A stretch of 12,738 nucleotides of DNA from Candidatus Parcubacteria bacterium (GCA_023139655.1 JAGLNE010000003.1:1-12738), one strand, 5' to 3'. Positions 1 to 7,757 are shown, counted from the stretch's first letter. Made by a program: numbers and translations. The notes: generated by a model not told the origin, from the sequence alone.

Positions 1-275
1 GTAGGAGGGGCCGGGGGTGAGGTAGAATGAGAAAGGTAAACCAACTGCCCGGTCATCTTTAAGTGAATAAGCAAATACAAACCACTCTCCAGGCTAATCA
101 CTATCAACTTCCCTATCCGTTCAATATCTATAAACTTATTTCCCAAAATTAACTTTTTAAAATTCCTTGATTTTACAATCCTTGGCAGTAAAATATCAAT
201 CTTATTTATTTTTTTGTTCAAAATCCTCGTGCGTAAATCACGCACTATAGTTTCGACCTCGGGCAATTCAGGCAT
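1..275 (-). CDS. mutM: Formamidopyrimidine-DNA glycosylase, N-terminal part (runs off window)
   Basis: Base-excision-repair enzyme that removes oxidised purines such as 8-oxoguanine and nicks the DNA. Reading the minus strand from the ATG at 273-275 gives an open frame to the window edge (91 codons). It begins MPELPEVETIVRDLR, the Fpg/MutM family signature: Pro2 is the Schiff-base nucleophile after Met removal and Glu3 the catalytic acid. Around residues 53-56 is ERIGK, and around 70-76 is HLKMTGQL, the segment carrying the conserved active-site lysine. The C-terminal helix-two-turn-helix and zinc finger would lie left of base 1 and cannot be checked. After GQLVYLSHS the visible end is Ser/Pro-rich (STSPPAPP), which is less typical. 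The start is fixed by the signature; no Shine-Dalgarno is visible. A promoter lies at 306-334. Identity is close to certain; only completeness is unknown. Confidence 0.92.
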   Translation of the reverse strand, partial: MPELPEVETIVRDLRTRILNKKINKIDILLPRIVKSRNFKKLILGNKFIDIERIGKLIVISLESGLYLLIHLKMTGQLVYLSHSTSPPAPP

Positions 276-305
276 AAGATATTAATAAAATTTATTAACT
301 ATATC

Positions 306-334
306 ATTATACTACTCTCTAAATTACTACGCAA
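306..334 (-). promoter_or_regulatory. Sigma70-like promoter for mutM
   Basis: On the minus strand TTGCGT (329-334) is followed, after 17 bases, by a perfect TATAAT (306-311). Transcription would begin near 299 and give a leader of about 24 bases to the mutM ATG. Seen by eye only. Confidence 0.55.
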
Positions 335-349
335 ATATTAGAAGAGTTC

Positions 350-378
350 TTGCAAAAAACTCTAAATTAAGGGATAAT
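350..378 (+). promoter_or_regulatory. Sigma70-like promoter for the VIT1/CCC1-type gene
   Basis: TTGCAA (350-355), 17-base spacer, GATAAT (373-378), with the start near 385 and a leader of only about 14 bases before the ATG at 399, too short for a normal Shine-Dalgarno. The -35 box sits inside a loose inverted repeat (AGAGTT 343-348, AACTCT 358-363) that could be an operator. The promoter is back to back with that of mutM. Confidence 0.5.
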
Positions 379-398
379 TTAGATATAATTATATTACT

Positions 399-875
399 AT
401 GAAAAACTCTGCTCTAAAAGGCTTTTGTTTTGGCCTTACATCTGGGATAATAACTACGCTCGGTATGATGGTTGGTCTTCACTCCAGTGTCGGCTCAAAA
501 CTTGTGGTGCTAGGCGGCATCATAAGTATTGCGATCGCTGATTCTTTTTCTGATGCTCTTGGTATTCATATTTCCGAAGAATCAGACAAACAAACAACCG
601 AAAAACAGGTATGGTCAACCACTATCGCAACATTTGTTTCAAAATTGTGTTTTTCTTCTACTTTTATTATCCCGGTTCTATTATTTCCGCTTTCCACCGC
701 TATTTGGATTAGTATTATTTACGGCTTAACCCTTCTTTCAGCCCTAAGTTGGTTTATTGCCCGGTCACAAAACGCCAAACCCCATCGGGTAATTGCCGAA
801 CATCTTCTTATTGCCATCATTGTAATTATTATTACCCACTATGTCGGCGACATGATTCACACTGTATTTGAATAA
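399..875 (+). CDS. VIT1/CCC1 transporter family membrane protein
   Basis: A 158-residue integral membrane protein with about five hydrophobic helices (roughly 8-27, 34-56, 73-97, 99-121, 132-152). The first two carry VIT1/CCC1-like motifs: GLTSGIITTLGMMVGL (12-27) resembles the family's helix-1 substrate segment, and GGIISIAIADSFSDALGIHI (39-58) followed by SEES resembles helix 2, with acidic residues where the family has its metal-path Asp/Glu. Family members export Fe2+/Mn2+ from the cytosol into vacuoles or out of the cell. They are usually longer because of a cytosolic metal-binding region between helices 2 and 3; here that is only about 15 residues (ESDKQTTEKQ), so this is the short form, and metal transport is inferred from the family only. 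Monocistronic, with its own promoter and a terminator at 886-917. The ATG at 399 is preferred because it opens directly into helix 1. Confidence 0.78.
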   Translation: MKNSALKGFCFGLTSGIITTLGMMVGLHSSVGSKLVVLGGIISIAIADSFSDALGIHISEESDKQTTEKQVWSTTIATFVSKLCFSSTFIIPVLLFPLSTAIWISIIYGLTLLSALSWFIARSQNAKPHRVIAEHLLIAIIVIIITHYVGDMIHTVFE

Positions 876-885
876 TTTTCACATA

Positions 886-917
886 AAAAACTACCTCAAT
901 TAACCAAGGTAGTTTTT
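886..917. terminator. Bidirectional hairpin terminator between convergent genes
   Basis: Perfect 11-bp stem AAAAACTACCT (886-896) / AGGTAGTTTTT (907-917) with a 10-base loop. The A-tract and T-tract at the two feet make it work as a rho-independent terminator on both strands. It lies just after the VIT1/CCC1-type stop (875) and just past the stop of the convergent giant gene (939). Confidence 0.85.
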
Positions 918-938
918 ATTATCTTAAATATATCTAAT

Positions 939-3900
939 TTATTCACTTAAACTACTAAAATCCTTATTAGAAATTCCTAGGCCTAAATTCCGCATCACTG
1001 CGAAAGCATCGGCTGGCCGGCCCAGAAAATAACGCTTAGAGTCTGCCGGATTTATGTACCAGGCTTCGCCATTCTGCTCAACCTGCAAAAATATTTTACC
1101 TAGCTGAAGACTGGTAAACCATTTACTAAAACCGAGGTTAACGTTTGGAAGCAGTGGATTAAAACCGCCTTCCATTTCCGATTTATCACTATGCCCGTCA
1201 TTATCTGTGTCGACTAAATTTGAGTTCGTCCCCAGAGCATCTTCCAGCATGTCAGAGAGCCCATCGCCGTCCGTATCAAGGCCGGTCGCAGAGCCAAAGC
1301 CAACCGGTATTTTCATTAGATTAGCATTTGTAATACCCACGCCTTGTTCGCGCATGACCGCAAAAGCATCTCCGGGTCGACCGAGAAAATAAATAGTTTC
1401 ATTGTCCGGATGGACATAATAAGCTTCGCCATTCTGCTCAACCGTAAGCATAATTCTACCTTGCAAATTCTGATACATTTTCTTATTTTTAACCGTGAGC
1501 CTAACTCTCTCCTGGCTTAAGCTAATATCGATCAACGCGGTTGTAGGCGCTTGTACAGGCGCGACTATGCCATTGCTGTAAAAACGATCAGTCATTTCTG
1601 ACAAACCTTCCAAATTATTTCCCCGATTAACAACACTCAAGCTCTTGTTCGCCACATTAGCGCTCAAACTGGTAAATAAACCGCCGGAGTAATTAATTAC
1701 TAATGACATTACGCCGGTCGTATCTTGGCCAAAAGTATTTTTGGCTGACACTATCGCTCTCTCTGGCGTTAAAGTGATCAGCCCGTAGCCGGAACCGTCT
1801 GCTACTATGCCGTGCGACCAATTACCGCAATCACTTTCCCGGCCCGGGTTATGCAGGCGACAAGCCACTTCCGCGCCGCCTAGATTTAGATCCGGCACGC
1901 TCATTTCCGGATAGCCGGAATAAGTACCGTCATCAATTGCCCCGCCGGTATGCAAATCAGCTGACACAAATATAACCCCGGATATTCCCCGCGACTTTAA
2001 ATAAGCCATTAGCTCCAAACGCTCGGCCCGAAAATCCCACCAGGCGTCATCCTTTTCGGTCGTTGGATTCCAGGTTACCGGGGTAACAATTATCTTCCAC
2101 CTGGCATTTGAATACCAAAGCGCGTCCTTAAGCCACTCCTTTTGCCCGGTTGGCAACCCGCCTGGACACAGGTTGCCGTCCAGCATAGAACGACAAGTAT
2201 TAAAACGCAAGGTGTCGCGGTTGGATCTGGCCTCAGTATCCGGAATAAAGGCAGGATCTTTATATGTATCTGCGTCGCGCTGACTGCGGACATCAAGCAC
2301 AAACACCTCGGCTAAATTACCATATTTAAAATTCTGCCAAATTCCTTCTTCTTCCCTAGCCAAATCATAGCTTGGCCAATACTCTTTGTATGCCCTTAAA
2401 GCATCTTTTTTGCTCTTAGTATTCTTGTCTCCCTGGTTCTCACCGTAATCATGGTCATCCCAAACATACGCGACAGGAGTATTATACAAAAGATAATCTT
2501 TAAGCACCGCGCCCACTTGTTTTTCGTTGCTGCGATTAGCCTTATGCATGGCCCGGTATTCACCCAAACTCGCCGGGTTACCATGGTCCATATCGCCGAT
2601 CATTAAAAGAATGTCGGGATTCTCACGCGAAAGAGAAATAACCGCCGGCGCCGACACATTAGGGTCAGCCGCCGCGTCCGCGATTATTCCCAGGGTTAGT
2701 TCCTCACCATAACGGGGAAAGGTTCTAAATTTTAATTCATTTGTATTTTTATATTCTTCCCCGTTAATAAATATCCGGTAATAATACTCTGTATCCGATT
2801 CTAAACCATTTAGTGAAATAATGCCGGCATAATCCTTTTCCGCTCCGGTAGTTATTGCACCAGACCATTGCCAGCCACTATCCAACTCGGGATCAGCCGT
2901 GTATTGAATTTGCGCGCTGGCACCCGGCTCTATCCGCAGCCAAATACGAACGCTGCTTTCGGTCACCGCGCCTATCATTGGCCCATGGGTCAGACTGGAG
3001 CCAACACTATCCCCGCTGGCCAGAATATACTCGCGAATATGGGTTTGCGGCCAGCCGCTGTGAGCGGCTATTTTGGCACTCCCGGCTTTTATAGAAATAT
3101 TTTGCCTTAAATCGGTTGTCACTTGACCCGAAATAACGCCGTTGTCAGCGTCTAGATTAAAACCCGGAGGAATAGACCCTTCATAAAGATAATAAGCAAA
3201 TGGCGGCGTACCCCAGATAGAAAAATCAGCGCTGTACATTGTCCCCGGCGCCGCCAAAGGAATACTTGAATTAGTAATAAAAGTTCCCTTCTCCGGCTCT
3301 AAAGAAACCTGGAGTAAGCTGATGATCTCGTCATATTCAGCACTGCCGGCAATATTTGATTTTGCCAAAGGGTCAACAGTATAATCGTAGTATTCATTTT
3401 CGCCGCTAATATATTCTATGTAGGCATAATTTTTTGACTTAAAGCCGGCAAAACCATGCTCCGGGTGAAAAGACTCAATAAATATTTGCTCACGCCAATC
3501 ATCTCTTTGGCCATTTAAATAAGTAAGTAAATTCCGGCCATCGGTTTCCTTGCCAATTCCGGCTGCCCCCAGGATGGTCGCGCCTACATCCAGATTAGCC
3601 GCGACCAGCTCATCCACTTGCCCGGGAACAATGCCCGGATGGACCAATACCAGAGGAACATGTAGGGCTTCATCATAAGGCGCGTTCTTGCCCCAGAGCT
3701 TATGCTCGCCCCAAAGATAACCGTTAGTTGAGGTAAATATAAATACGGTATTTTCCAGTTGGCCCTGATCGGCAACTTTATCTATTATATCCCCGATTGC
3801 CTGGTCCACGCTGTTTAAAGAACGCAGTTGATTCAAATGAAAATCATCGCGCGAATCTTTAAGAGTGGAAAAACGCTTGTTGGCCTGATCCTCAGCCCAA

Positions 3901-4718
3901 GCCGGCTTGTCGGCCACGTTATTTTCAGCGTAGCTTCGTTCGCGATATAGATAGCCATCATAAAGACTTTCATCACCCAAGGCCGGGGTGGCCGGATAAC
4001 GCGGAGTATCCGTACTAAACAACAGTAAATATGGCTCACCATTGGCCTTATCAATAAAATCAAGCGCCAGCTCAGCTTTTCTATTAATAACATAATTACT
4101 CTCTTGAGTGGCCTGACCTTTTGTGGCCTCGCTCCCGCTAGAGCCATACACCAATGAATAATTATTCCAATTACTTACTTCTTTGACGGCGTAAAAACTG
4201 GACCAGCCTGGTGGGATATAATTATCTTTGTCCGCGTATTCACTTAAATACGCTCCAACAAAACCAGTCTTATAACCAGCGTTTTGCAAGCTGGTCGAGA
4301 TAGTATCTTTATCGCGAAAGCGATTTACACCTCCGTTAGGAGATTCATTGGTAAGTACACCGGTATTCTGCGCCAAATAACCGCCGGAGAGAATACTGGC
4401 CCGCACCGGGCTGGCCAGCGGCGTAGTAACATAGGCCTCGCTAAATATTACTCCTTGGTCAATCAGCTTACTCTGTACGTTTGGCATCACATTTCGTCCG
4501 AACTGGGCATTTATATCCACATTCACCTGATTATTTCCAATGCTATCCCAACGCTGGTCAGTAGTCATAAAAACAACAATATTCATGGCTTGCGGCTCCA
4601 AAGCTACTTCCTCGGATACTTCTTCTTCGGAAGATAAAACTTCTGGCGTAAATAAAAGAAAAAACGCCGGAACCGAAACTAATATAAGCGTAAGTAATAG
4701 AATAAAAAAAATTCTCAT
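939..4718 (-). CDS. Exported sulfatase-fold / PhoD-type phosphatase fusion with calcium and C-terminal CPR repeats
   Basis: A very large surface or secreted protein. Numbering from a possible GTG at 4745 (1268 aa): signal peptide or anchor 10-33; sulfatase fold about 53-480; Ig-like (He_PIG type, IPPGFNLDADNGVISG) about 497-552; PhoD N-terminal Ig-like domain about 574-676; PhoD metallophosphatase about 683-1000 with GDMDH (717-721), VWDDHDYG (761-768), VLDVRSQR (816-823) and SADLHTGG (928-935); TSP3 calcium loops 1155-1197 (DTDGDGLSD, DTDNDGHSD); and two similar terminal repeats. The PhoD part keeps its metal-binding motifs and probably acts as a phosphodiesterase or phosphatase outside the membrane. 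The sulfatase part seems catalytically dead: Ala111 stands at the formylglycine Cys/Ser (ASPVR for CxPSR), and Thr62 and Thr340 replace metal Asp residues of TDDQ and TSDNG. I prefer the ATG at 4716-4718 because it starts a canonical signal peptide (MRIFFILLL) and the promoter at 4752-4781 would put the transcript start at about the GTG. The gene is more GC-rich than its neighbours. Confidence 0.85.
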   Translation of the reverse strand: MRIFFILLLTLILVSVPAFFLLFTPEVLSSEEEVSEEVALEPQAMNIVVFMTTDQRWDSIGNNQVNVDINAQFGRNVMPNVQSKLIDQGVIFSEAYVTTPLASPVRASILSGGYLAQNTGVLTNESPNGGVNRFRDKDTISTSLQNAGYKTGFVGAYLSEYADKDNYIPPGWSSFYAVKEVSNWNNYSLVYGSSGSEATKGQATQESNYVINRKAELALDFIDKANGEPYLLLFSTDTPRYPATPALGDESLYDGYLYRERSYAENNVADKPAWAEDQANKRFSTLKDSRDDFHLNQLRSLNSVDQAIGDIIDKVADQGQLENTVFIFTSTNGYLWGEHKLWGKNAPYDEALHVPLVLVHPGIVPGQVDELVAANLDVGATILGAAGIGKETDGRNLLTYLNGQRDDWREQIFIESFHPEHGFAGFKSKNYAYIEYISGENEYYDYTVDPLAKSNIAGSAEYDEIISLLQVSLEPEKGTFITNSSIPLAAPGTMYSADFSIWGTPPFAYYLYEGSIPPGFNLDADNGVISGQVTTDLRQNISIKAGSAKIAAHSGWPQTHIREYILASGDSVGSSLTHGPMIGAVTESSVRIWLRIEPGASAQIQYTADPELDSGWQWSGAITTGAEKDYAGIISLNGLESDTEYYYRIFINGEEYKNTNELKFRTFPRYGEELTLGIIADAAADPNVSAPAVISLSRENPDILLMIGDMDHGNPASLGEYRAMHKANRSNEKQVGAVLKDYLLYNTPVAYVWDDHDYGENQGDKNTKSKKDALRAYKEYWPSYDLAREEEGIWQNFKYGNLAEVFVLDVRSQRDADTYKDPAFIPDTEARSNRDTLRFNTCRSMLDGNLCPGGLPTGQKEWLKDALWYSNARWKIIVTPVTWNPTTEKDDAWWDFRAERLELMAYLKSRGISGVIFVSADLHTGGAIDDGTYSGYPEMSVPDLNLGGAEVACRLHNPGRESDCGNWSHGIVADGSGYGLITLTPERAIVSAKNTFGQDTTGVMSLVINYSGGLFTSLSANVANKSLSVVNRGNNLEGLSEMTDRFYSNGIVAPVQAPTTALIDISLSQERVRLTVKNKKMYQNLQGRIMLTVEQNGEAYYVHPDNETIYFLGRPGDAFAVMREQGVGITNANLMKIPVGFGSATGLDTDGDGLSDMLEDALGTNSNLVDTDNDGHSDKSEMEGGFNPLLPNVNLGFSKWFTSLQLGKIFLQVEQNGEAWYINPADSKRYFLGRPADAFAVMRNLGLGISNKDFSSLSE
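960..1457 (-). repeat. Duplicated C-terminal module flanking the TSP3 calcium loops
   Basis: Residues 1097-1143 (bases 1317-1457) and 1217-1263 (about 957-1097) are two copies of one 47-residue module; by hand, 28 of 47 positions are identical, including VEQNGEA, YFLGRP and DAFAVMR. The TSP3-type loops (1155-1283) sit between them. Modules of this kind end many CPR surface proteins. Their function is unknown to me; cell-surface attachment or sorting is a guess. Confidence 0.8.
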
Positions 4719-4751
4719 ACAACTCTTAAAATTTATTATTAACACATCTAA

Positions 4752-4781
4752 ATTTTACCACATTTAGCTACCTAAAAGCAA
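4752..4781 (-). promoter_or_regulatory. Probable promoter of the sulfatase/PhoD gene
   Basis: On the minus strand TTGCTT (4776-4781), 18-base spacer, TAAAAT (4752-4757). Start near 4745, so a transcript would begin at the possible GTG start and have about 27 bases ahead of the ATG at 4718. The -35 box matches the consensus weakly. Confidence 0.4.
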
Positions 4782-4806
4782 AAAGAACGGCCTTAACCGT
4801 TCTTTT
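4781..4806. terminator. Hairpin terminator upstream of the sulfatase/PhoD gene
   Basis: Perfect 10-bp stem AAAAGAACGG (4781-4790) / CCGTTCTTTT (4797-4806), 6-base loop, with A- and T-tracts on both sides. It stops minus-strand transcription from the gene-poor region on its right before it reaches the giant gene. Confidence 0.75.
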
Positions 4807-5234
4807 TATTAATTATAAGAATGAAGTCGTAAAAAATCTCCTTTCTTTTTTTATTTTATTAATAAACTCTATAATTTTTTAACCTGGCGGACCTCGGAAA
4901 GACAGGGGCACTTCTTGTTTATTAACTAAATTAATACAGGCCAATTCTCTTATCAAAATATCATTATTGATCTCTAGCTTAAATGATACGCCTAAGCCAG
5001 CGTTTAAAACTGGCCGCAGGCAAGTTGAAACATGGGCCTGTGTGTACATAATTTTTTGTTTATTTAATTTTTTAAACTGCAACAAAAAATAACTGTCGCA
5101 AAAAGCTAAACAGTTATATCTATAGAGGAAAAATAAATTGTAATTCTATTTTTCACTTTATTTTTTTATTTTTTTCTATATTGAGACTATATTATAAATA
5201 TAGCATAAATACGCATTTTAGTGAAGTGGATAAG
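4807..5234. other. Gene-poor AT-rich interval
   Basis: No convincing gene. A minus-strand reading frame runs from a TTG at 5085 (or ATG at 5047-5049, 56 codons) to 4879 and ends SFRGPPG. It has no ribosome binding site and no family I recognise, although its codons (GCC, CTG, GGC next to AT-rich flanks) look less random than the surroundings, so a small hypothetical gene is possible. Its 3' end lies in a short GC-rich repeat (GGCGGACCTCGGAA, 4886-4899) seen again at 10261. A weak stem TAACTGT (5090-5096) / ACAGTTA (5110-5116) and an all-AT hairpin near 5186-5202 lie beyond the end of the MinD operon; neither is a strong terminator. Confidence 0.5.
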
Positions 5235-6122
5235 TTAAATTCTGCTTAAAATTTTATATAATTTTTCAGCAATATTACTAAATAATTTTTCTAAATTTTT
5301 ATTTATCAAAACCACTGGCACCATATTTACCAAAGCTTTAACGAAATCTTTATCATAAGGCAATTCGCCGATTATTTTTATTTTATTTTTCTTAGCAAAG
5401 CCCTTAATTTTCTCACAACCTTCCTGGTTAATATCAAACTTATTAATTATGATCCCGCTATTAATATTAAAATGCTTAATAACATTATAAGCTCTTTCCA
5501 TATCGAACAGCCCGGCTGGAGTCGGTTCAGCCACTAAAATACAATAATCACTACCAGTAACCGAGGCAATAACCGGACAGCCAATACCGGCAGCTGAATC
5601 AATTAATGTTATCTCCTCGTCCTTGGCGATTTCCTTGGCTTTTTCTTTTACCGCAGCCACCACTTTGCCCGAACCGGACTCGCCCATCTTTAGTTGAGCG
5701 GATACAAGCTTTATGCCATATTTCGTTTCTGCGTAGCCAATTTTCGCATTAACAACATCAAGCAATTTAATTGCTTTACTCGAACAAACCAACTCGCAAA
5801 CACCGCAGCCTTCACAGCTAAATTCTTTTAACCGCGGTTTATTATCAATCCAGTCAATAGCGTTAAAATAACATTCTTTGTAACATTTTTTACAACTATT
5901 ACACAAATTATAATCAAACTCAGCCTTCTCGGCCGCATTTAGACTAACCCATTCTTTAAAATCACTTTCCTTAACACCAAAAACCAAAGCTAAATTAGCC
6001 GCGTCAACATCGCAATCAGCGCATATTATTTTTTTCTTCCTGGCTATCATGAGCGCCAAAGATGCGGTAATACTGCTTTTGCCAGTACCGCCCTTGCCGC
6101 TTAAAATGGTAATAATCTTCAT
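5235..6122 (-). CDS. MinD/Mrp-type ATPase with inserted ferredoxin domain (downstream paralogue)
   Basis: A 295-residue cytosolic P-loop ATPase of the MinD superfamily with two [4Fe-4S] motifs. Visible: deviant Walker A GKGGTGKSS (9-17) with signature Lys10; switch segment ADCDVDAANL (35-44); CNSCKKCYKEC (Cys74, 77, 80, 84); CEGCGVCELVC (Cys103, 106, 109, 113); and IDSAAG (174-179). Proteins of this layout sit beside NifX/orange-protein genes and are thought to couple ATP hydrolysis to metal-cluster handling, by analogy with Mrp/NBP35 Fe-S carriers. The last gene of the operon, it starts 3 bases after the stop of its paralogue, so the two are almost certainly co-translated and may form a heterodimer. 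Compared with that paralogue it has SAQLKMGESGSG where the partner has SGELKVNEP, and a different Fe-S spacer. The ATG at 6120-6122 begins directly with the P-loop strand. The exact substrate is unknown. Confidence 0.88.
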   Translation of the reverse strand: MKIITILSGKGGTGKSSITASLALMIARKKKIICADCDVDAANLALVFGVKESDFKEWVSLNAAEKAEFDYNLCNSCKKCYKECYFNAIDWIDNKPRLKEFSCEGCGVCELVCSSKAIKLLDVVNAKIGYAETKYGIKLVSAQLKMGESGSGKVVAAVKEKAKEIAKDEEITLIDSAAGIGCPVIASVTGSDYCILVAEPTPAGLFDMERAYNVIKHFNINSGIIINKFDINQEGCEKIKGFAKKNKIKIIGELPYDKDFVKALVNMVPVVLINKNLEKLFSNIAEKLYKILSRI

Positions 6123-6125
6123 AAA

Positions 6126-6956
6126 TTAAATTTTTTCTATTATCTTATCAATAATCTCATTTTCAATCGGCTCTCCTTGCGCGTGTCGTTTAACCATCTC
6201 TTTTGAATAAGGGATCTTTGCAATTATCTTTGTATTGTATTTATGAACTAGTTTTTCAATTAGCTTTTCATCGCCAATGTCTGAACGGTTCAATACAATA
6301 TTAGCCTTAAGAGATATTTTTTTAAGAAGCTGTAGGATCAACCCCAGGTCATGAGCCCCCAAAGGTGTTGGCTCGGTAACCGCCAAAACCATGTCGCAAA
6401 TTTGGAGTGCCGCGATTACCGGACAATGGGTTCCGGCAGCCGTATCAATAATAACATAATCATATTCAGTTTTTTTCTTATCAATTATTTTATTTAACGC
6501 GTTAACGATGAATTCAGAAATTGGCTCATTAACTTTCAGCTCTCCGGACAAAAAATCAATATCGTATTTTGAACCAGTATATATTTTCCCGATCTCCTTT
6601 TTGTCCCAACTAATCGCCTTTTCCGGACAAACTAGCGCGCAGGCACCGCAGCCGTTGCACTGAGCAGGCATAAAAAATGGATTCTGGCCCTTAACTGAAA
6701 CAATAGCATTTGTTTTGCAAACCGCTGAACATAAACCACATTTTTTACATTTTGAATAATCCCATTTGGGAATTCTTTGCTCTACTTTTTTTCTTAATTT
6801 CCTTTTAATCCCCAGAAATAAATGATCATTAGGGCAATCAACGTCAGCATCAACTAAAAAAACTCTATTGTTTTGAGCCAATTTATAGGCTAAAGCAGTG
6901 GCCACGGTTGATTTGCCCGTACCGCCCTTGCCGCCGCTTACGCCAATTATTTTCAT
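6126..6956 (-). CDS. MinD/Mrp-type ATPase with inserted ferredoxin domain (upstream paralogue)
   Basis: A 276-residue paralogue of the next gene. Walker A GKGGTGKST (9-17) with Lys10; DADVDCPNDH (36-45); [4Fe-4S] motifs CKKCGLCSAVC (Cys70, 73, 76, 80) and CNGCGACALVC (Cys100, 103, 106, 110), the latter followed by PEKAI as in bacterial ferredoxins; Walker B-like VIIDTAAGTHCPV (168-180); and VTEPTPLGAHD (194-204), the conserved nucleotide-proximal loop of this family. All eight cluster cysteines are present. It starts 31 bases after the tandem NifX-domain gene and ends 3 bases before its paralogue, so it belongs to the same operon. ATP-dependent assembly, transfer or sensing of a metal-sulfur cluster carried by the NifX-like partner is an inference from gene context in other bacteria. 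The ATG at 6954-6956 opens directly into the P-loop. Confidence 0.88.
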   Translation of the reverse strand: MKIIGVSGGKGGTGKSTVATALAYKLAQNNRVFLVDADVDCPNDHLFLGIKRKLRKKVEQRIPKWDYSKCKKCGLCSAVCKTNAIVSVKGQNPFFMPAQCNGCGACALVCPEKAISWDKKEIGKIYTGSKYDIDFLSGELKVNEPISEFIVNALNKIIDKKKTEYDYVIIDTAAGTHCPVIAALQICDMVLAVTEPTPLGAHDLGLILQLLKKISLKANIVLNRSDIGDEKLIEKLVHKYNTKIIAKIPYSKEMVKRHAQGEPIENEIIDKIIEKI

Positions 6957-6987
6957 ATTTTGTTTTTCAATTATTTTTCTTAAAAAA

Positions 6988-7755
6988 TCAATGCCCGCAA
7001 TTTTTCGTTAGATCCTCAAGTTTATCAACATTATTTATCATTTCTCCCACGGTTTTATAAGGGCCGGTTTTTAATAAAATATTCCTAGCCGTAAATAAAT
7101 CAACCGCCCGCCTACCCATGTCTTGAACAAAAATAATAGTCGGATCAACCGCCTCTATCACCTGGTCGACCGGAGATTTACTTAGATCACTATGATCCAA
7201 TTTATTTTCTTTTATTGTCAATTTATTCGCGCTTGCGTCATACAAGCCAAAAAACGGGGCATGCCCAAAATGCAGTGATATTTTCGAATCCTCTCCATTG
7301 TCGTCCATTAAAGGAATAAATATTCTTGGCCGATCAACGCTAATATTATTATTATTTTTAGTGCCGGAAGAAGGAGCGTTTTCTTTATTTTCAGCTAAAT
7401 TATTATTAATATATTCGTTAATTGCCTCTTTAATTATTCCGGATTTTTTATACACCTCTATGCCTAATTGACTTAATACTTCCCCTGCCTTAGGTCCGAT
7501 ATCGCCGGTAATCAATGCCTTAACTTTCAAATTGCCAATCTGCTCAGCAGCGCTTAAGCCGGCCCCGCTGCCCTGAGATGCTCCAACATTCTCAATTATC
7601 TGACTGTTTAATATTTCCCCATTATTAATTTCTACTACAGCAAAATACTTACATCTTCCAAAACGAAGATCAATTTCTGAGTCAAGAGAATCCTTGGCTG
7701 AAGAAACGCAAATTTTGAATATTTTATTGTCGTTTGAATTCATAATTTTATCCAT
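6988..7755 (-). CDS. Tandem NifX/orange-protein-like (dinitrogenase Fe-Mo cofactor family) protein
   Basis: A 255-residue protein with two copies of the dinitrogenase iron-molybdenum cofactor (NifX/NafY/NifB C-terminal) fold joined by a Ser/Asn-rich linker (about 119-141). Copy 1 (about 13-118): KICVSS, DLRFGRCKYFAVVE (29-42), ALITGDIGPKA (80-90), VYKKSG. Copy 2 (about 143-245): PRIFIPL, ISLHFGHAPFFGLYD (159-173), IIFVQDMGRRA (207-217), LKTGPYKTVGEMI. It ends KNCGH, a Cys/His tail of the sort that could bind metal. Family members hold Fe-Mo or Mo-Cu sulfide clusters; most are single-domain, so the tandem arrangement is notable. Which metal is bound cannot be read from sequence. Start ATG 7753-7755, only 2 bases past the regulator's stop; a second ATG at 7741-7743 is possible. 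No nitrogenase genes are near, so FeMo-cofactor work is unlikely. Confidence 0.85.
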   Translation of the reverse strand: MDKIMNSNDNKIFKICVSSAKDSLDSEIDLRFGRCKYFAVVEINNGEILNSQIIENVGASQGSGAGLSAAEQIGNLKVKALITGDIGPKAGEVLSQLGIEVYKKSGIIKEAINEYINNNLAENKENAPSSGTKNNNNISVDRPRIFIPLMDDNGEDSKISLHFGHAPFFGLYDASANKLTIKENKLDHSDLSKSPVDQVIEAVDPTIIFVQDMGRRAVDLFTARNILLKTGPYKTVGEMINNVDKLEDLTKNCGH

Positions 7756-7757
7756 TA

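Noticed and set aside
2090..4147. Several 60-100 codon frames on both strands inside the giant gene.
   Set aside because: All are shadows of the long frame, which has continuous domain matches from end to end.
4879..5085. Minus-strand small reading frame of 68 codons (TTG start) or 56 codons (ATG start).
   Set aside because: No ribosome binding site, no recognisable family, and its end lies in a short repeat. Described as part of the gene-poor interval and not called as a gene.
5235..6956. The ATPase pair as cell-division MinD or as the Mrp/ApbC carrier proper.
   Set aside because: Each has a two-cluster ferredoxin insertion after the first switch segment, which MinD and ordinary Mrp lack.
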